Shown here one piece after another: positions 5,929 through 12,183 of a stretch of DNA of 14,311 nt. Position numbers and translations under genes: made by a program. The stretch is from an uncultured Bacilli bacterium (lineage in GTDB: Bacteria; Bacillota_I; Bacilli_A; RF39; UBA660): NCBI GenBank assembly GCA_910586865.1, contig CAJUIY010000044.1, forward strand, positions 1 through 14,311, in the 5' to 3' direction. Position 1 is the first letter of the stretch; the number at the start of each line of letters is the position of its first letter. A model generated the notes under the pieces. It did not search any database. It was not told the DNA's origin and was given only the letters and a program-made list of their open reading frames with translations.

Positions 5929-7230
5929 GTGAGTAAAAATGTAGTACATAAAATTAAGGTATCTAAAGAAGAATTTAGAAAAATTAAAAAAGGAAAGCAA
6001 ACGCTTATTATTCGTTTAAATGATGAAGAATACACTAAAATAAAAAGTAAAGAAAAAGTTGTTATTCAAGGTAAAGTAGATAGATTTAAGAAAGCAGTAA
6101 AAGAAACACATACCTATCCTACTTTAGAAGATTTAGTTAGCAACGTGAAAAAAGAACAACTAGGATATAAGAAAAAATATACTCCAAATTATGAGGATTT
6201 AGTAAAGGAATATAAGAAAGAAGATATTAAGAAATATGGTATTTTAGGTATCGAGTTAAAACCTAAAAAACATATATTTAGAAAAATTTTACTAGGTGTA
6301 TTGATCCTTGTGTTGTTGTTCTTAAGTTATTGTTTTGTTAGAAATAAACTAGATGAAATGAACACTAAAAAAATAAATAATACTATAAATGAACTTGCTA
6401 AAGAAAGAACTGATTATGTGTTTATCGAGATTAACCCATCTTTTGTACTTTCTATTAAGGATAATAAAGTAAATAATGTATCTTGTTTAAATGATGATTG
6501 TGTAAGTATATATGATGATATTGATATTAAAAATAGGACAATTAGTGAAAGTGTTGATAACTTGTATAACCTAGTTAAAAATAAAGGCTTTGATACTTCT
6601 AACGGTGTAAAAATAAAAACTACTATTGATTTAAATATAGAAGATAGAGATTACATAACAATAGAATTTATTAACCAAGAGACGAAAGACAAATTATTAT
6701 CTAATGTAAAAAACAATGAAGGTATAAAAAAGAATAGCAATGATGATTACTACTCTAGTTTATGGGATAAATTGAAAAAAGATAATGATTACGGTAAAGT
6801 GTATTCTTGCAGTATGAATAATAATGAATTAGAATGTTATTTTATTATGGATTCGATTATAACTGACCCAAATAAAACTGATATTGCTACTTATGAAGTA
6901 AGACTTAATCGAATTGCAAATACATTTAATAAGTTTAATATTAAACATGATTATAAGAATGCCTATGACCTTATAATGAACCAAAATGACTGGAATGTTT
7001 TTATAGGAAACACACATTTTATACTTAGTGAAGGCCAGGGTTTTGCTGCAACTGTTGATGGTGTTGAAGTGATTAATAAACAAGAAAATCAGGTGTTAGA
7101 GTTACCACTTTCCGAAGATGAAGAATATACAAGATTTTTACCTCTTAGAAAATTAAATCTAATTAATCCAACAAGTAGTCTAATTCATATTACAAGTTGG
7201 GAGTCTGTGGCTAATGAATATCAAAACTAA
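5929..7230 (+). CDS. ASCH-like domain / membrane helix / RsgI-like extracytoplasmic domain fusion
   Basis: 433 residues from GTG 5929, with AAGGAAGTGG at 5913-5922. Residues 8-110 match the ASCH (PUA-like) fold: EEFRKIKKGKQTLIIRLND, then YPTLEDLV, LGY, and the closing YKKEDIKKYGILGIEL. Residues about 120-137 (LLGVLILVLLFLSYCFV) form one membrane helix with basic residues before it, placing the ASCH part in the cytoplasm. Residues 163-232 (YVFIEINPSFVLSIKDNKV, then LYNLVKNKGFD) resemble the juxtamembrane domain of RsgI anti-sigma factors. The usual short RsgI N-terminal sigma-binding domain is absent and replaced by the ASCH-like domain. ASCH domains are proposed to bind RNA, so a membrane-linked RNA sensor is possible but speculative. 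The remainder to residue 433 is not recognised. A terminator follows at 7261. Confidence 0.7.
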   Translation: MSKNVVHKIKVSKEEFRKIKKGKQTLIIRLNDEEYTKIKSKEKVVIQGKVDRFKKAVKETHTYPTLEDLVSNVKKEQLGYKKKYTPNYEDLVKEYKKEDIKKYGILGIELKPKKHIFRKILLGVLILVLLFLSYCFVRNKLDEMNTKKINNTINELAKERTDYVFIEINPSFVLSIKDNKVNNVSCLNDDCVSIYDDIDIKNRTISESVDNLYNLVKNKGFDTSNGVKIKTTIDLNIEDRDYITIEFINQETKDKLLSNVKNNEGIKKNSNDDYYSSLWDKLKKDNDYGKVYSCSMNNNELECYFIMDSIITDPNKTDIATYEVRLNRIANTFNKFNIKHDYKNAYDLIMNQNDWNVFIGNTHFILSEGQGFAATVDGVEVINKQENQVLELPLSEDEEYTRFLPLRKLNLINPTSSLIHITSWESVANEYQN

Positions 7231-7260
7231 TATAAAGTAATGAAAAGACAATTTTATATA

Positions 7261-7292
7261 AGAACACAAAGATTAGAAATGTGTTCTTTTTT
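7261..7292 (+). terminator. Intrinsic terminator after the ASCH/RsgI-like gene
   Basis: AGAACACA (7261-7268) pairs perfectly with TGTGTTCT (7280-7287) around an 11-base loop and is followed by a T run to 7292. It closes the long left-hand transcription unit. Confidence 0.85.
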
Positions 7293-7362
7293 CTTTTAGA
7301 GGCGGGATTTTTTTATAAACGGATATTAAAATATTAACAGATTATGGGAAAGGAGTTAAAAA

Positions 7363-7803
7363 ATGAGAATAAGCCCAGTAATTAAATTGGTAGATGATTT
7401 GCATAATGATGAAGATTATTTAAGGTACAATGAGATTTATAGCACTGAAAGAGTAATCGACAAAGACCTACTCATCAAATTACTTGATAAGTATTTCGAT
7501 TTATATTATGCGTTTTTAAAAATGAATATTTTCTTGTATAGGTTTGATACTAAAAAATTAAATAAGGAATTACAAGACTTTCTTCGTTATAAAGGAAAAC
7601 ATTACTATATAGATGATTTGATTTTTGTTTTAAAATTTTATTTTAAGCATTATCCTAGGTGTCAAAGTGCTATGAGAAAAATAATTACTTATAAAATAAG
7701 ACCTCTAAATGAAAGAAATCTTTTAAAGGAAATTCTTAACAACCCTATTGAAGAGCAAATAAGACCAACTTTTGAATATGAGGTTACAGATGATGAGCAA
7801 TAG
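7363..7803 (+). CDS. Hypothetical protein, 146 residues
   Basis: ATG 7363 has a strong AAAGGAG site about 7 bases upstream, so the start is well supported. The product is rich in aromatic and basic residues (KLLDKYFDLYYAFLKMNIF, then LIFVLKFYFKHYPRC) and looks all-helical; the hydrophobic stretches are interrupted by charges, so I do not call membrane segments. The C-terminal tail is acidic. No family is recognised. It is the first gene after the terminator at 7261 and overlaps the start of the DUF2958 gene, so the two are translationally coupled. Confidence 0.75.
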   Translation: MRISPVIKLVDDLHNDEDYLRYNEIYSTERVIDKDLLIKLLDKYFDLYYAFLKMNIFLYRFDTKKLNKELQDFLRYKGKHYYIDDLIFVLKFYFKHYPRCQSAMRKIITYKIRPLNERNLLKEILNNPIEEQIRPTFEYEVTDDEQ

Positions 7804-8116
7804 TATTAAATGGTTAAATGCCGACATATTAAGTAATATTTTTAAAGATTATCCTCTTTATTCACAAGACAATAAAAAGGATAAAAAAGTAATACTCGAA
7901 GTTTTTATCCCTAATCAAAATATGTATTGGTTACTTTTAGAGGGAAATAAAGAAGAAGATGACTTTACTTTCTTTGGCTATTGTAAAATCTTAGAGGCAG
8001 AGTTTGGATACGTTAGTTTTAATGAATTACACAGTTTAAAATATGATATTCAATATATCCACCACAGTATCCCTATTTCATTAGAAGAATTACAAGCAAA
8101 ATATAAAATCGATTAA
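7793..8116 (+). CDS. DUF2958 family protein
   Basis: The pattern matches DUF2958: DILSNIFKDYPLYSQDNKKDK, a VILEVFIPNQNMYWLLLEGN strand pair, EDDFTFFGYC, then AEFGYVSFNEL and a closing PISLEEL. In family members these appear as PLYSQ, F-P-W-WYV-E, DDF-FFGYV, GYFSLSEL and PLSEL. The family is common on plasmids and integrative elements of Firmicutes, but its function is unknown. The frame is open from TTG 7772. I prefer ATG 7793 (or 7790), because GAGG at 7780-7783 sits 6-9 bases upstream and the homology starts just after it. The start overlaps the stop of the preceding gene (7801-7803). From 7793 the protein has 107 residues. A terminator follows immediately. Confidence 0.75.
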   Translation: MSNSIKWLNADILSNIFKDYPLYSQDNKKDKKVILEVFIPNQNMYWLLLEGNKEEDDFTFFGYCKILEAEFGYVSFNELHSLKYDIQYIHHSIPISLEELQAKYKID

Positions 8117-8124
8117 ATACTAGT

Positions 8125-8156
8125 AATAACATTCGTTTATATGAGTGTTATTTTTT
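8125..8156 (+). terminator. Intrinsic terminator after the DUF2958 gene
   Basis: AATAACATTC (8125-8134) pairs with GAGTGTTATT (8143-8152), with one non-standard pair, around an 8-base loop, followed by a T run through 8156. Confidence 0.8.
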
Positions 8157-8191
8157 GCTTTCTACTTTATAATTAATGTAGGTGGTAATCT

Positions 8192-8587
8192 ATGATGAAA
8201 AGCGAAATCTCTTTTTTAAAGAATGAACAAAAAGAAAATATTACGTCATACTTAGTTGATTGCATAAATAGAGTGCAGGATCATGAGCATATTTTATATT
8301 TTAGTTACTTTTATTCTAAACAGTTCCTATTAAATAAATATGAAATTTTAAATAGAGAGAATGTTACTGTTATACATGATACCTCTGTTACTCTTGAAGA
8401 ATTAGAAAAGTATATACTTCAATACAAGCCTGATTATGTATTCATTGATTTTTTGAAGATGACAAAAAGACGAGATTTTTTTATTCAAAATAAGAGGTTA
8501 CATTATGTTAAAGATACATTAAAGAAGTTTGAGGATAAGTACAATGTTAATGTTTTAGTTGTTGTCAATTGGTTAGAAGAAAAATAA
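8192..8587 (+). CDS. RecA/DnaB-like domain remnant without a P-loop
   Basis: 131 residues from ATG 8192 (8195 also possible), with GTAGGTGG just upstream. The order of strands follows the DnaB RecA core of the genes at 2147 and 3412. HILYFSYFYSKQFLLNKY (33-50) matches ILYFNLETPKDLLNER. NVTVIHDTSVTLEELEKYI (57-75) matches NIEIIDTPRTTIEEIKNK. DYVFIDFLKM (81-90) matches the Walker B block with its aspartate. YVKDTLKKFEDKYNVNVLVVV (105-125) matches IFKSIATDLNVPILVLS. The Walker A loop is absent: the expected GKST position reads KENITSY. ATP binding is therefore unlikely. It could be a regulatory subunit that interleaves with the ATPase copies, or a decay product with an intact frame. A TATAAT at 8168-8173 may be part of its own promoter, but no convincing -35 is seen. 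Confidence 0.6.
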   Translation: MMKSEISFLKNEQKENITSYLVDCINRVQDHEHILYFSYFYSKQFLLNKYEILNRENVTVIHDTSVTLEELEKYILQYKPDYVFIDFLKMTKRRDFFIQNKRLHYVKDTLKKFEDKYNVNVLVVVNWLEEK

Positions 8588-8608
8588 AAAAGCCTAGTGT
8601 GGCTTTTT
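8587..8608. terminator. Bidirectional intrinsic terminator between convergent genes
   Basis: AAAAAGCC (8587-8594) and GGCTTTTT (8601-8608) form a perfect 8-bp stem with a 6-base loop. A on one side and T on the other let it end both the rightward gene at 8192 and the leftward repressor, whose stop codon overlaps it. Confidence 0.85.
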
Positions 8609-9176
8609 AATTTTGCTCGTTGTTCTTTTCCTTTTGTGTTTCTTCTAAAAGATTAAATGTTCTTATGTCGTTATCCATATTAAATAAGGCTTTATCTATT
8701 TTGACTTTGGCTACTGCTTGTTCTATATCTACTTGTTGATTATATTTTGAATTTCCGAGCCATATAAAATCATTAAGATTTTTGATTAGATGGTATTTAT
8801 CCTCGTTTTCTATAAGATAATTTATTGTTTTAATGCTAGTACTAGTTGCTTCTTGATTGGTAGTCTCATTATAACAGTTATTAAGATATTCTATAGCTTT
8901 ATCTGATAAGCCAGTAAGTTTATGAATGAATTGGTAATCATCATTAGTACTTTTTATGTCTATAAGACCCAGTAAATAATCTGTAGAACAGTTAAACTCT
9001 TCTGCTAGTTTAATTAAGTTATCAATATCAGGAAGTCTTTTACCAGTCTTATAGTTAAATAAGGCTCCTGTAGAAATATCTACTTTTTTACAAAATTCTC
9101 CTTGCGTTATTTTTAACTTATCCAACTCAATATTTAATCTTTGAGCAAAAATCACATTTTTATCGGCATTTTCCAT
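8607..9176 (-). CDS. Cro/C1-type helix-turn-helix repressor
   Basis: 189 residues, leftward, starting opposite 9176 with an AGAGGG ribosome site. Residues about 10-70 are an XRE/HTH_3 domain: FAQRLNIELDKLKITQGEF, then DISTGALFNYKTGKRLPD (recognition helix region) and LIKLAEEFNCSTDYLLGL. The remaining 120 residues are helical and charged, without the Ser-Lys peptidase motifs of LexA/CI self-cleaving repressors, so induction would need another signal such as a partner, peptide or protease. It is divergent from the operon beginning at 9468 and separated from it by an intergenic region with a strong promoter and repeated elements. This is the usual arrangement for a master repressor of a prophage or integrative element that also controls itself. 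Confidence 0.85.
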   Translation of the reverse strand: MENADKNVIFAQRLNIELDKLKITQGEFCKKVDISTGALFNYKTGKRLPDIDNLIKLAEEFNCSTDYLLGLIDIKSTNDDYQFIHKLTGLSDKAIEYLNNCYNETTNQEATSTSIKTINYLIENEDKYHLIKNLNDFIWLGNSKYNQQVDIEQAVAKVKIDKALFNMDNDIRTFNLLEETQKEKNNEQN

Positions 9177-9193
9177 TATTTTCCCTCTCTCTC

Positions 9194-9230
9194 GAACGTA
9201 TTGTGAAAAAAATATTGTTTTTAATCACAA
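9194..9230. promoter_or_regulatory. Candidate repressor operator, left
   Basis: GAACGT (9194-9199) followed by TTGTGA (9201-9206), with TCACAA at 9225-9230 forming an imperfect inverted repeat around an A/T centre. It ends five bases before the -35 of the rightward promoter. The GAACGT plus TTGTGA pair recurs at 9285-9300, as expected for a repressor-bound element. Confidence 0.5.
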
Positions 9231-9235
9231 AAGTA

Positions 9236-9264
9236 TTGACACTTGTTTTCTACTATGCTAATAT
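9236..9264 (+). promoter_or_regulatory. Strong sigma-A-type promoter for the rightward operon
   Basis: TTGACA (9236-9241), a 17-base spacer and TAATAT (9259-9264). Transcription would start near 9271, leaving an unusually long leader of about 200 bases before the ATG at 9468 (or about 100 before the upstream GTG at 9372). Candidate operator repeats flank it on both sides. Confidence 0.8.
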
Positions 9265-9284
9265 TAGTACACAAGCACATATTA

Positions 9285-9339
9285 GAACGTTGATTTGTGA
9301 ATAAAATTCGTTACGAAAGTAGATATATTTTTCTTTCGT
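9285..9339. promoter_or_regulatory. Candidate right operator and leader hairpin
   Basis: GAACGT (9285-9290) and TTGTGA (9295-9300) repeat the elements at 9194-9206. They are followed by the palindrome TTCGT-T-ACGAA (9307-9317). ACGAAAG (9313-9319) can also pair with CTTTCGT (9333-9339) to form a hairpin in the RNA leader. Placed just downstream of the start point, these suit a repressor roadblock or leader control. Confidence 0.4.
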
Positions 9340-9453
9340 TATAAAAACATTATATCACATTCAATACATTTGTGCAAATGAAAAAGGAGATGATTAAAGA
9401 AAATGAAAGAATAATGGGTACTGTATTGTATCAGGGGGTTAAAAATAAAAGAA

Positions 9454-9460
9454 AAGGAGG
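9454..9460 (+). promoter_or_regulatory. Consensus ribosome binding site deciding the 9468 start
   Basis: AAGGAGG lies seven bases before ATG 9468, the best ribosome site in the window. It argues against the in-frame GTG 9372 and ATG 9378 starts 90-96 bases upstream, although the latter region also has an AAAAAGGAG sequence. Confidence 0.75.
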
Positions 9461-9467
9461 AAAAAAC

Positions 9468-10106
9468 ATGTTTGATAATATGGAAAATCATGTTGAAGAA
9501 CAAAAAAAAGATATTGAATTAATGGGTAACAATTCAATATCAGACGATGGGGTTACTCAAATTCCATCTAATACAAGTATACCTCAAAAAGTTGAAAATA
9601 TCAACGTAGATGAGTATATGCAAAAACAAATATTTGGAGATGACGTACCTAATTATAATTTTGAAAGTACAGAGTCTCCAGATAATCAACTGTTTGAAGA
9701 AACGTGGGAGAGCCTAGAACAGGTAGAGGATGAGTTGGAACAAGATGATATACCAAGATTTGGTATTGTAAGGAAGATAATCACAGATTTTACACCTAAA
9801 GAAAAATACCCAATACTGTGTTGGCTGATAGACGTAAAAGAAGAAGAAGATATAAAACATATCAAAATGAAGTATATTTTTTCTTCAAATAAAAATTTTC
9901 TTTACTTTGAATTTAAGCGTCTTCAAGAGACGTTAAAAGCCTTTAGAGTTGACACAACTTGTATTGGTTCAAAGACAGCAGAGAATATTGCAGATAAATG
10001 CCAATATTTAGTAGGAACTAAAGTTAAAATAGTTCAAACTAGAGAAAATAATTATGTTCGATATAAAATTATTGACACAGAAAGGAGTAAATATGAACGA
10101 GGGTAA
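9468..10106 (+). CDS. Acidic N-terminus plus possible OB-type ssDNA-binding domain
   Basis: 212 residues from ATG 9468; the frame is open back to 9372, which would add 32 residues. Residues 1-90 are acidic and low in hydrophobic residues, so probably disordered. The second half (RFGIVRKIITDFTPKEKY, PILCWLIDV, MKYIFSSNKNFLYFEF, RLQETLKAFRVD, YLVGTKVKIVQT, YVRYKIID) alternates strands with one helix. This resembles small phage-type single-strand DNA-binding OB proteins such as those called DUF669, but only by general pattern. It is the first gene of the operon under the strong promoter at 9236 and the putative repressor. Its last 14 bases overlap the next gene. Confidence 0.6.
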   Translation: MFDNMENHVEEQKKDIELMGNNSISDDGVTQIPSNTSIPQKVENINVDEYMQKQIFGDDVPNYNFESTESPDNQLFEETWESLEQVEDELEQDDIPRFGIVRKIITDFTPKEKYPILCWLIDVKEEEDIKHIKMKYIFSSNKNFLYFEFKRLQETLKAFRVDTTCIGSKTAENIADKCQYLVGTKVKIVQTRENNYVRYKIIDTERSKYERG

Positions 10107-10455
10107 GGAGATTATAAAAGTGCAATTAACTTGCACTTGTGATTATTTCCTTACAATAGGAGATAATCAGAAATTTTCACAGGGAGATATTATATTGGAG
10201 GACTTTAAAAGTTCTCCAATAATTCCCTTTTGCTACTTTGATTTGACATTAGATATTAAAAAAATGGAACAAAAAGATATAGATAGGATATTAGCACCTG
10301 TTTTTGGTGTCTACCAAATAGAATTAATATTTGATGATGGTGCTAAAGAAATCTTGTGTCATAAAGGCGGTATAAACAAATCTAAGGAACTGACAAAAGT
10401 TTCTTGTGATAGCGAGTCTATACGTATTGAAATTCAATTAGAAGGAGATGATTAA
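10093..10455 (+). CDS. Unknown beta-rich protein, 120 residues (paralogue of the next gene)
   Basis: ATG 10093 follows AAAGGAG (10081-10087) and overlaps the previous gene's stop, indicating translational coupling; the earlier ATG at 10054 lies deep in the previous gene and is not preferred. The protein alternates short strands (EIIKVQLTCTCDYFLTIGD, IIPFCYFDLTLDI, YQIELIFDDGAKEIL, SIRIEIQLEGDD) and has no signal peptide. It resembles the following protein in strand order and in its ending (a K-V strand, then ESI-I-IEV-type residues). No family is recognised; its place in a repressor-controlled operon suggests a phage or element function. Confidence 0.7.
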   Translation: MNEGKEIIKVQLTCTCDYFLTIGDNQKFSQGDIILEDFKSSPIIPFCYFDLTLDIKKMEQKDIDRILAPVFGVYQIELIFDDGAKEILCHKGGINKSKELTKVSCDSESIRIEIQLEGDD

Positions 10456-10458
10456 AAA

Positions 10459-10860
10459 ATGGAACAACAAAAAATTATAAAGGAAATATGGCTAAGAGAC
10501 CATTTTAGTGTATGTGTAGGACCTGAACCTATACTCAAAATATCAGGAGAAGAGTTGAAGAGTTTTAGGATTAGTGGTATTCAAAAGATAATATCATGCT
10601 GTAATAATAAAACTATAAAATGCTTTTCAAATTATACTTTTGATAGTTTTGATTTATACATAGACGGTTCCAAAATTAAGAGTTGCATCAAAGAAGAAAT
10701 TTTAAATCCTGATTTTGCTATTGCTGGAATGGATTTGATTTATGAAAATGCTCCAACAGAAAAATATCATCTCCCATTTAACTTGATTGATGATTATGGA
10801 GATTTCAATAAAGTTGAACTGCTAGAAGAAAGCATTTGTATTAAAGTAGAGGTCAAATAG
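10459..10860 (+). CDS. Unknown beta-rich protein, 133 residues (paralogue of the previous gene)
   Basis: ATG 10459 follows AAGGAG inside the end of the previous gene, three bases after its stop. It begins KIIKEIWLRDHFSVCVG and ends KVELLEESICIKVEVK, both like the beginning and end of the preceding 120-residue protein, so the two probably arose by duplication and may form a heteromer. The middle has two neighbouring cysteines (ISCCNN) and another (IKCF), which may be chance. No domain is recognised. It is the last gene of the operon; the next 200 bases are non-coding and rich in inverted repeats. Confidence 0.7.
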   Translation: MEQQKIIKEIWLRDHFSVCVGPEPILKISGEELKSFRISGIQKIISCCNNKTIKCFSNYTFDSFDLYIDGSKIKSCIKEEILNPDFAIAGMDLIYENAPTEKYHLPFNLIDDYGDFNKVELLEESICIKVEVK

Positions 10861-10893
10861 CAGATATATAACTCGTGTTTTGCAGTAGTTCCC

Positions 10894-10905
10894 AAAGTAT
10901 ACTTT
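10894..10905. repeat. Perfect 12-bp palindrome AAAGTATACTTT
   Basis: A perfect palindrome with central AT in the 200-base non-coding stretch before the first recombinase (10861-11061). Its size and symmetry suit a dimer-binding site, possibly an accessory or crossover site for a serine recombinase. In DNA this AT-rich, chance is possible. Confidence 0.4.
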
Positions 10906-10938
10906 TCGAAACACTATAAAATTACCTGTTTTGAATGT

Positions 10939-10996
10939 TTGAAAAAGTCCAATAACAGACTTCTGAAATATTTCATAAGTTTTAGGACTTTTTCAA
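10939..10996. repeat. 58-base nested inverted repeat upstream of the recombinases
   Basis: The outer arms TTGAAAAAGTCC (10939-10950) and GGACTTTTTCAA (10985-10996) are perfect 12-bp inverted repeats. Inside is a second near-palindrome, ACTTCTGAAAT/ATTTCATAAGT (10959-10980), matching at 10 of 11 positions. The two centres differ by only two bases. It lies 66 bases before the first recombinase start. It could be a res/att-type recombination site, a cruciform, or an RNA hairpin that ends the upstream operon; the 34-base gap and lack of a T tail make a simple terminator less likely. Confidence 0.65.
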
Positions 10997-11061
10997 CCAC
11001 TTTCGGGAGTGCCTATTCGCAAGATGGCATATATAATTTATTTCATACGAAAGGTGGTGTA

Positions 11062-11688
11062 ATGGTGGATAGTAGAACGTGGGGGTATGCTCGTTGTTCA
11101 AGTTCTAGTCAAAATGAGGATAGGCAAATACAAGCGTTGATTGAAAGTGGTGTTGACTCACGTTTCATTCTAACTGACTTTGAAAGTGGGAAAGATTTTA
11201 ATCGTGAACAATACCAAATTTTGAAAAAAGCATTAAGAGAAAATGACGTCTTAGTAATTAAAAGCATTGACAGACTTGGAAGAAACTATAATATGATCCT
11301 CGAAGAATGGAGAGACATCACCAAGAATATTAAAGCAGATATTCGAGTCTTAGATATGCCTATATTAGATACCAGCAAATATAAAGATTTACTGGGTAAG
11401 GTAATTAATGATATTATATTGGCTTTACTTTCTTATGTTGCAGAACAGGAAAGAACTTACATACGTTCTAGACAACGTGAGGGCATTGATTTATATTTGA
11501 AGACCAAGAAAACTAAAACAGGAAGACCTTATGGAAGACCTTCTATTCCTATTCCTACTGAATGGGCAACAGTTATTGCAAAATGGAAAAATAATGAGAT
11601 AACTGGAAGACAGGCTCAAAAAGAATTAGGGCTAAAGCCAAATAAATTTTATAGATTGCTAAAAGAACAAAAAATAGAAAGGAACTGA
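11062..11688 (+). CDS. Small serine recombinase (resolvase/invertase type)
   Basis: 208 residues from ATG 11062 with GGTGG six bases upstream. The frame is open back to TTG 10939, but that stretch lies in the inverted repeat and has no family similarity. The catalytic domain has YARCSS with nucleophile Ser13, then RQIQALIESG (21-30), VLVIKSIDRLGRNY (63-76) with the conserved arginines, and AEQERTYIRSRQREGI (127-142) leading into helix E. A GRPYGRP hinge precedes a C-terminal helix-turn-helix (about 167-202, EITGRQAQKELGLKPNKFYRLL). This is the standard layout of Tn3-resolvase/Hin-type enzymes of 180-210 residues. It would cut and rejoin DNA through a phosphoserine link, possibly at the palindromic elements just upstream. 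All key residues are present. Confidence 0.9.
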   Translation: MVDSRTWGYARCSSSSQNEDRQIQALIESGVDSRFILTDFESGKDFNREQYQILKKALRENDVLVIKSIDRLGRNYNMILEEWRDITKNIKADIRVLDMPILDTSKYKDLLGKVINDIILALLSYVAEQERTYIRSRQREGIDLYLKTKKTKTGRPYGRPSIPIPTEWATVIAKWKNNEITGRQAQKELGLKPNKFYRLLKEQKIERN

Positions 11689-11695
11689 TTTAATA

Positions 11696-12163
11696 ATGAA
11701 AAAGTCAAATATAGATGATATTAACAGAAAAAGGGGTATTGAAATGGAAGAAAATAAAGTAATAGTTGCAACATACAATCGTAGTGCAGAAAAAGATAGT
11801 GTAATGATAGAAGAAAGAAACAAACTATTAAAGCGTCATTGTGATAAAAAGGGATATAAAATTTTTAAATCTTATATAGATAATGGGTATAGTGGAATTA
11901 ATCTTAATAGACCAGCATTTCAAGAAATGTTAGAAGATATGAAAAAAGGAGCATTTACAAAGTTGGTTGTAACAGAAATGGATAGATTAAATCGTACGGC
12001 GATTGGTTTTTACGAACTATTAAAAGAATTTGAAAAATATAATTGTGATGTAGAGTGTATTCGTGATGGGATAGATACTTCAGAACCATCTGGGGAATTG
12101 TTTACTAGTTTGATTAAATATTTTGCAGAATTTGGAGAAGAACTTAAAAAAGAGAAAAAGTAA
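11696..12163 (+). CDS. Truncated serine recombinase catalytic domain lacking the nucleophile
   Basis: 155 residues from ATG 11696; ATG 11744, with AAGGGG upstream, is equally plausible and would give 139. It is clearly a serine recombinase N-terminal domain: VATYNRSAEKD, then DNGYSGINLNRPAFQEMLED (62-81), KLVVTEMDRLNRT (89-101) and SGELFTSLIKYFAEF (132-146). The consensus Y-x-R-x-S reads Y27-N-R-S-A31, so the catalytic serine position is alanine, although a serine sits one residue earlier. The usual FERDIIRQR arginines after the long helix start read FGEELKKEKK and then stop. The recombinase DNA-binding domain and zinc ribbon are missing. Activity is unlikely; it may act as a subunit or directionality partner of the neighbours, or be a degenerate copy. 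Confidence 0.8.
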   Translation: MKKSNIDDINRKRGIEMEENKVIVATYNRSAEKDSVMIEERNKLLKRHCDKKGYKIFKSYIDNGYSGINLNRPAFQEMLEDMKKGAFTKLVVTEMDRLNRTAIGFYELLKEFEKYNCDVECIRDGIDTSEPSGELFTSLIKYFAEFGEELKKEKK

Positions 12164-12183
12164 GAAATCGAGGTGTTAAAATT

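Noticed and set aside
6829..7083. Minus-strand open frame of 84 codons
   Set aside because: It is antisense to the ASCH/RsgI-like gene, with composition expected from reading AT-rich coding DNA backwards.
10939..11061. N-terminal extension of the small recombinase from TTG 10939
   Set aside because: The stretch is the inverted-repeat region, has no recombinase similarity, and ATG 11062 has a ribosome site and begins at the domain edge.
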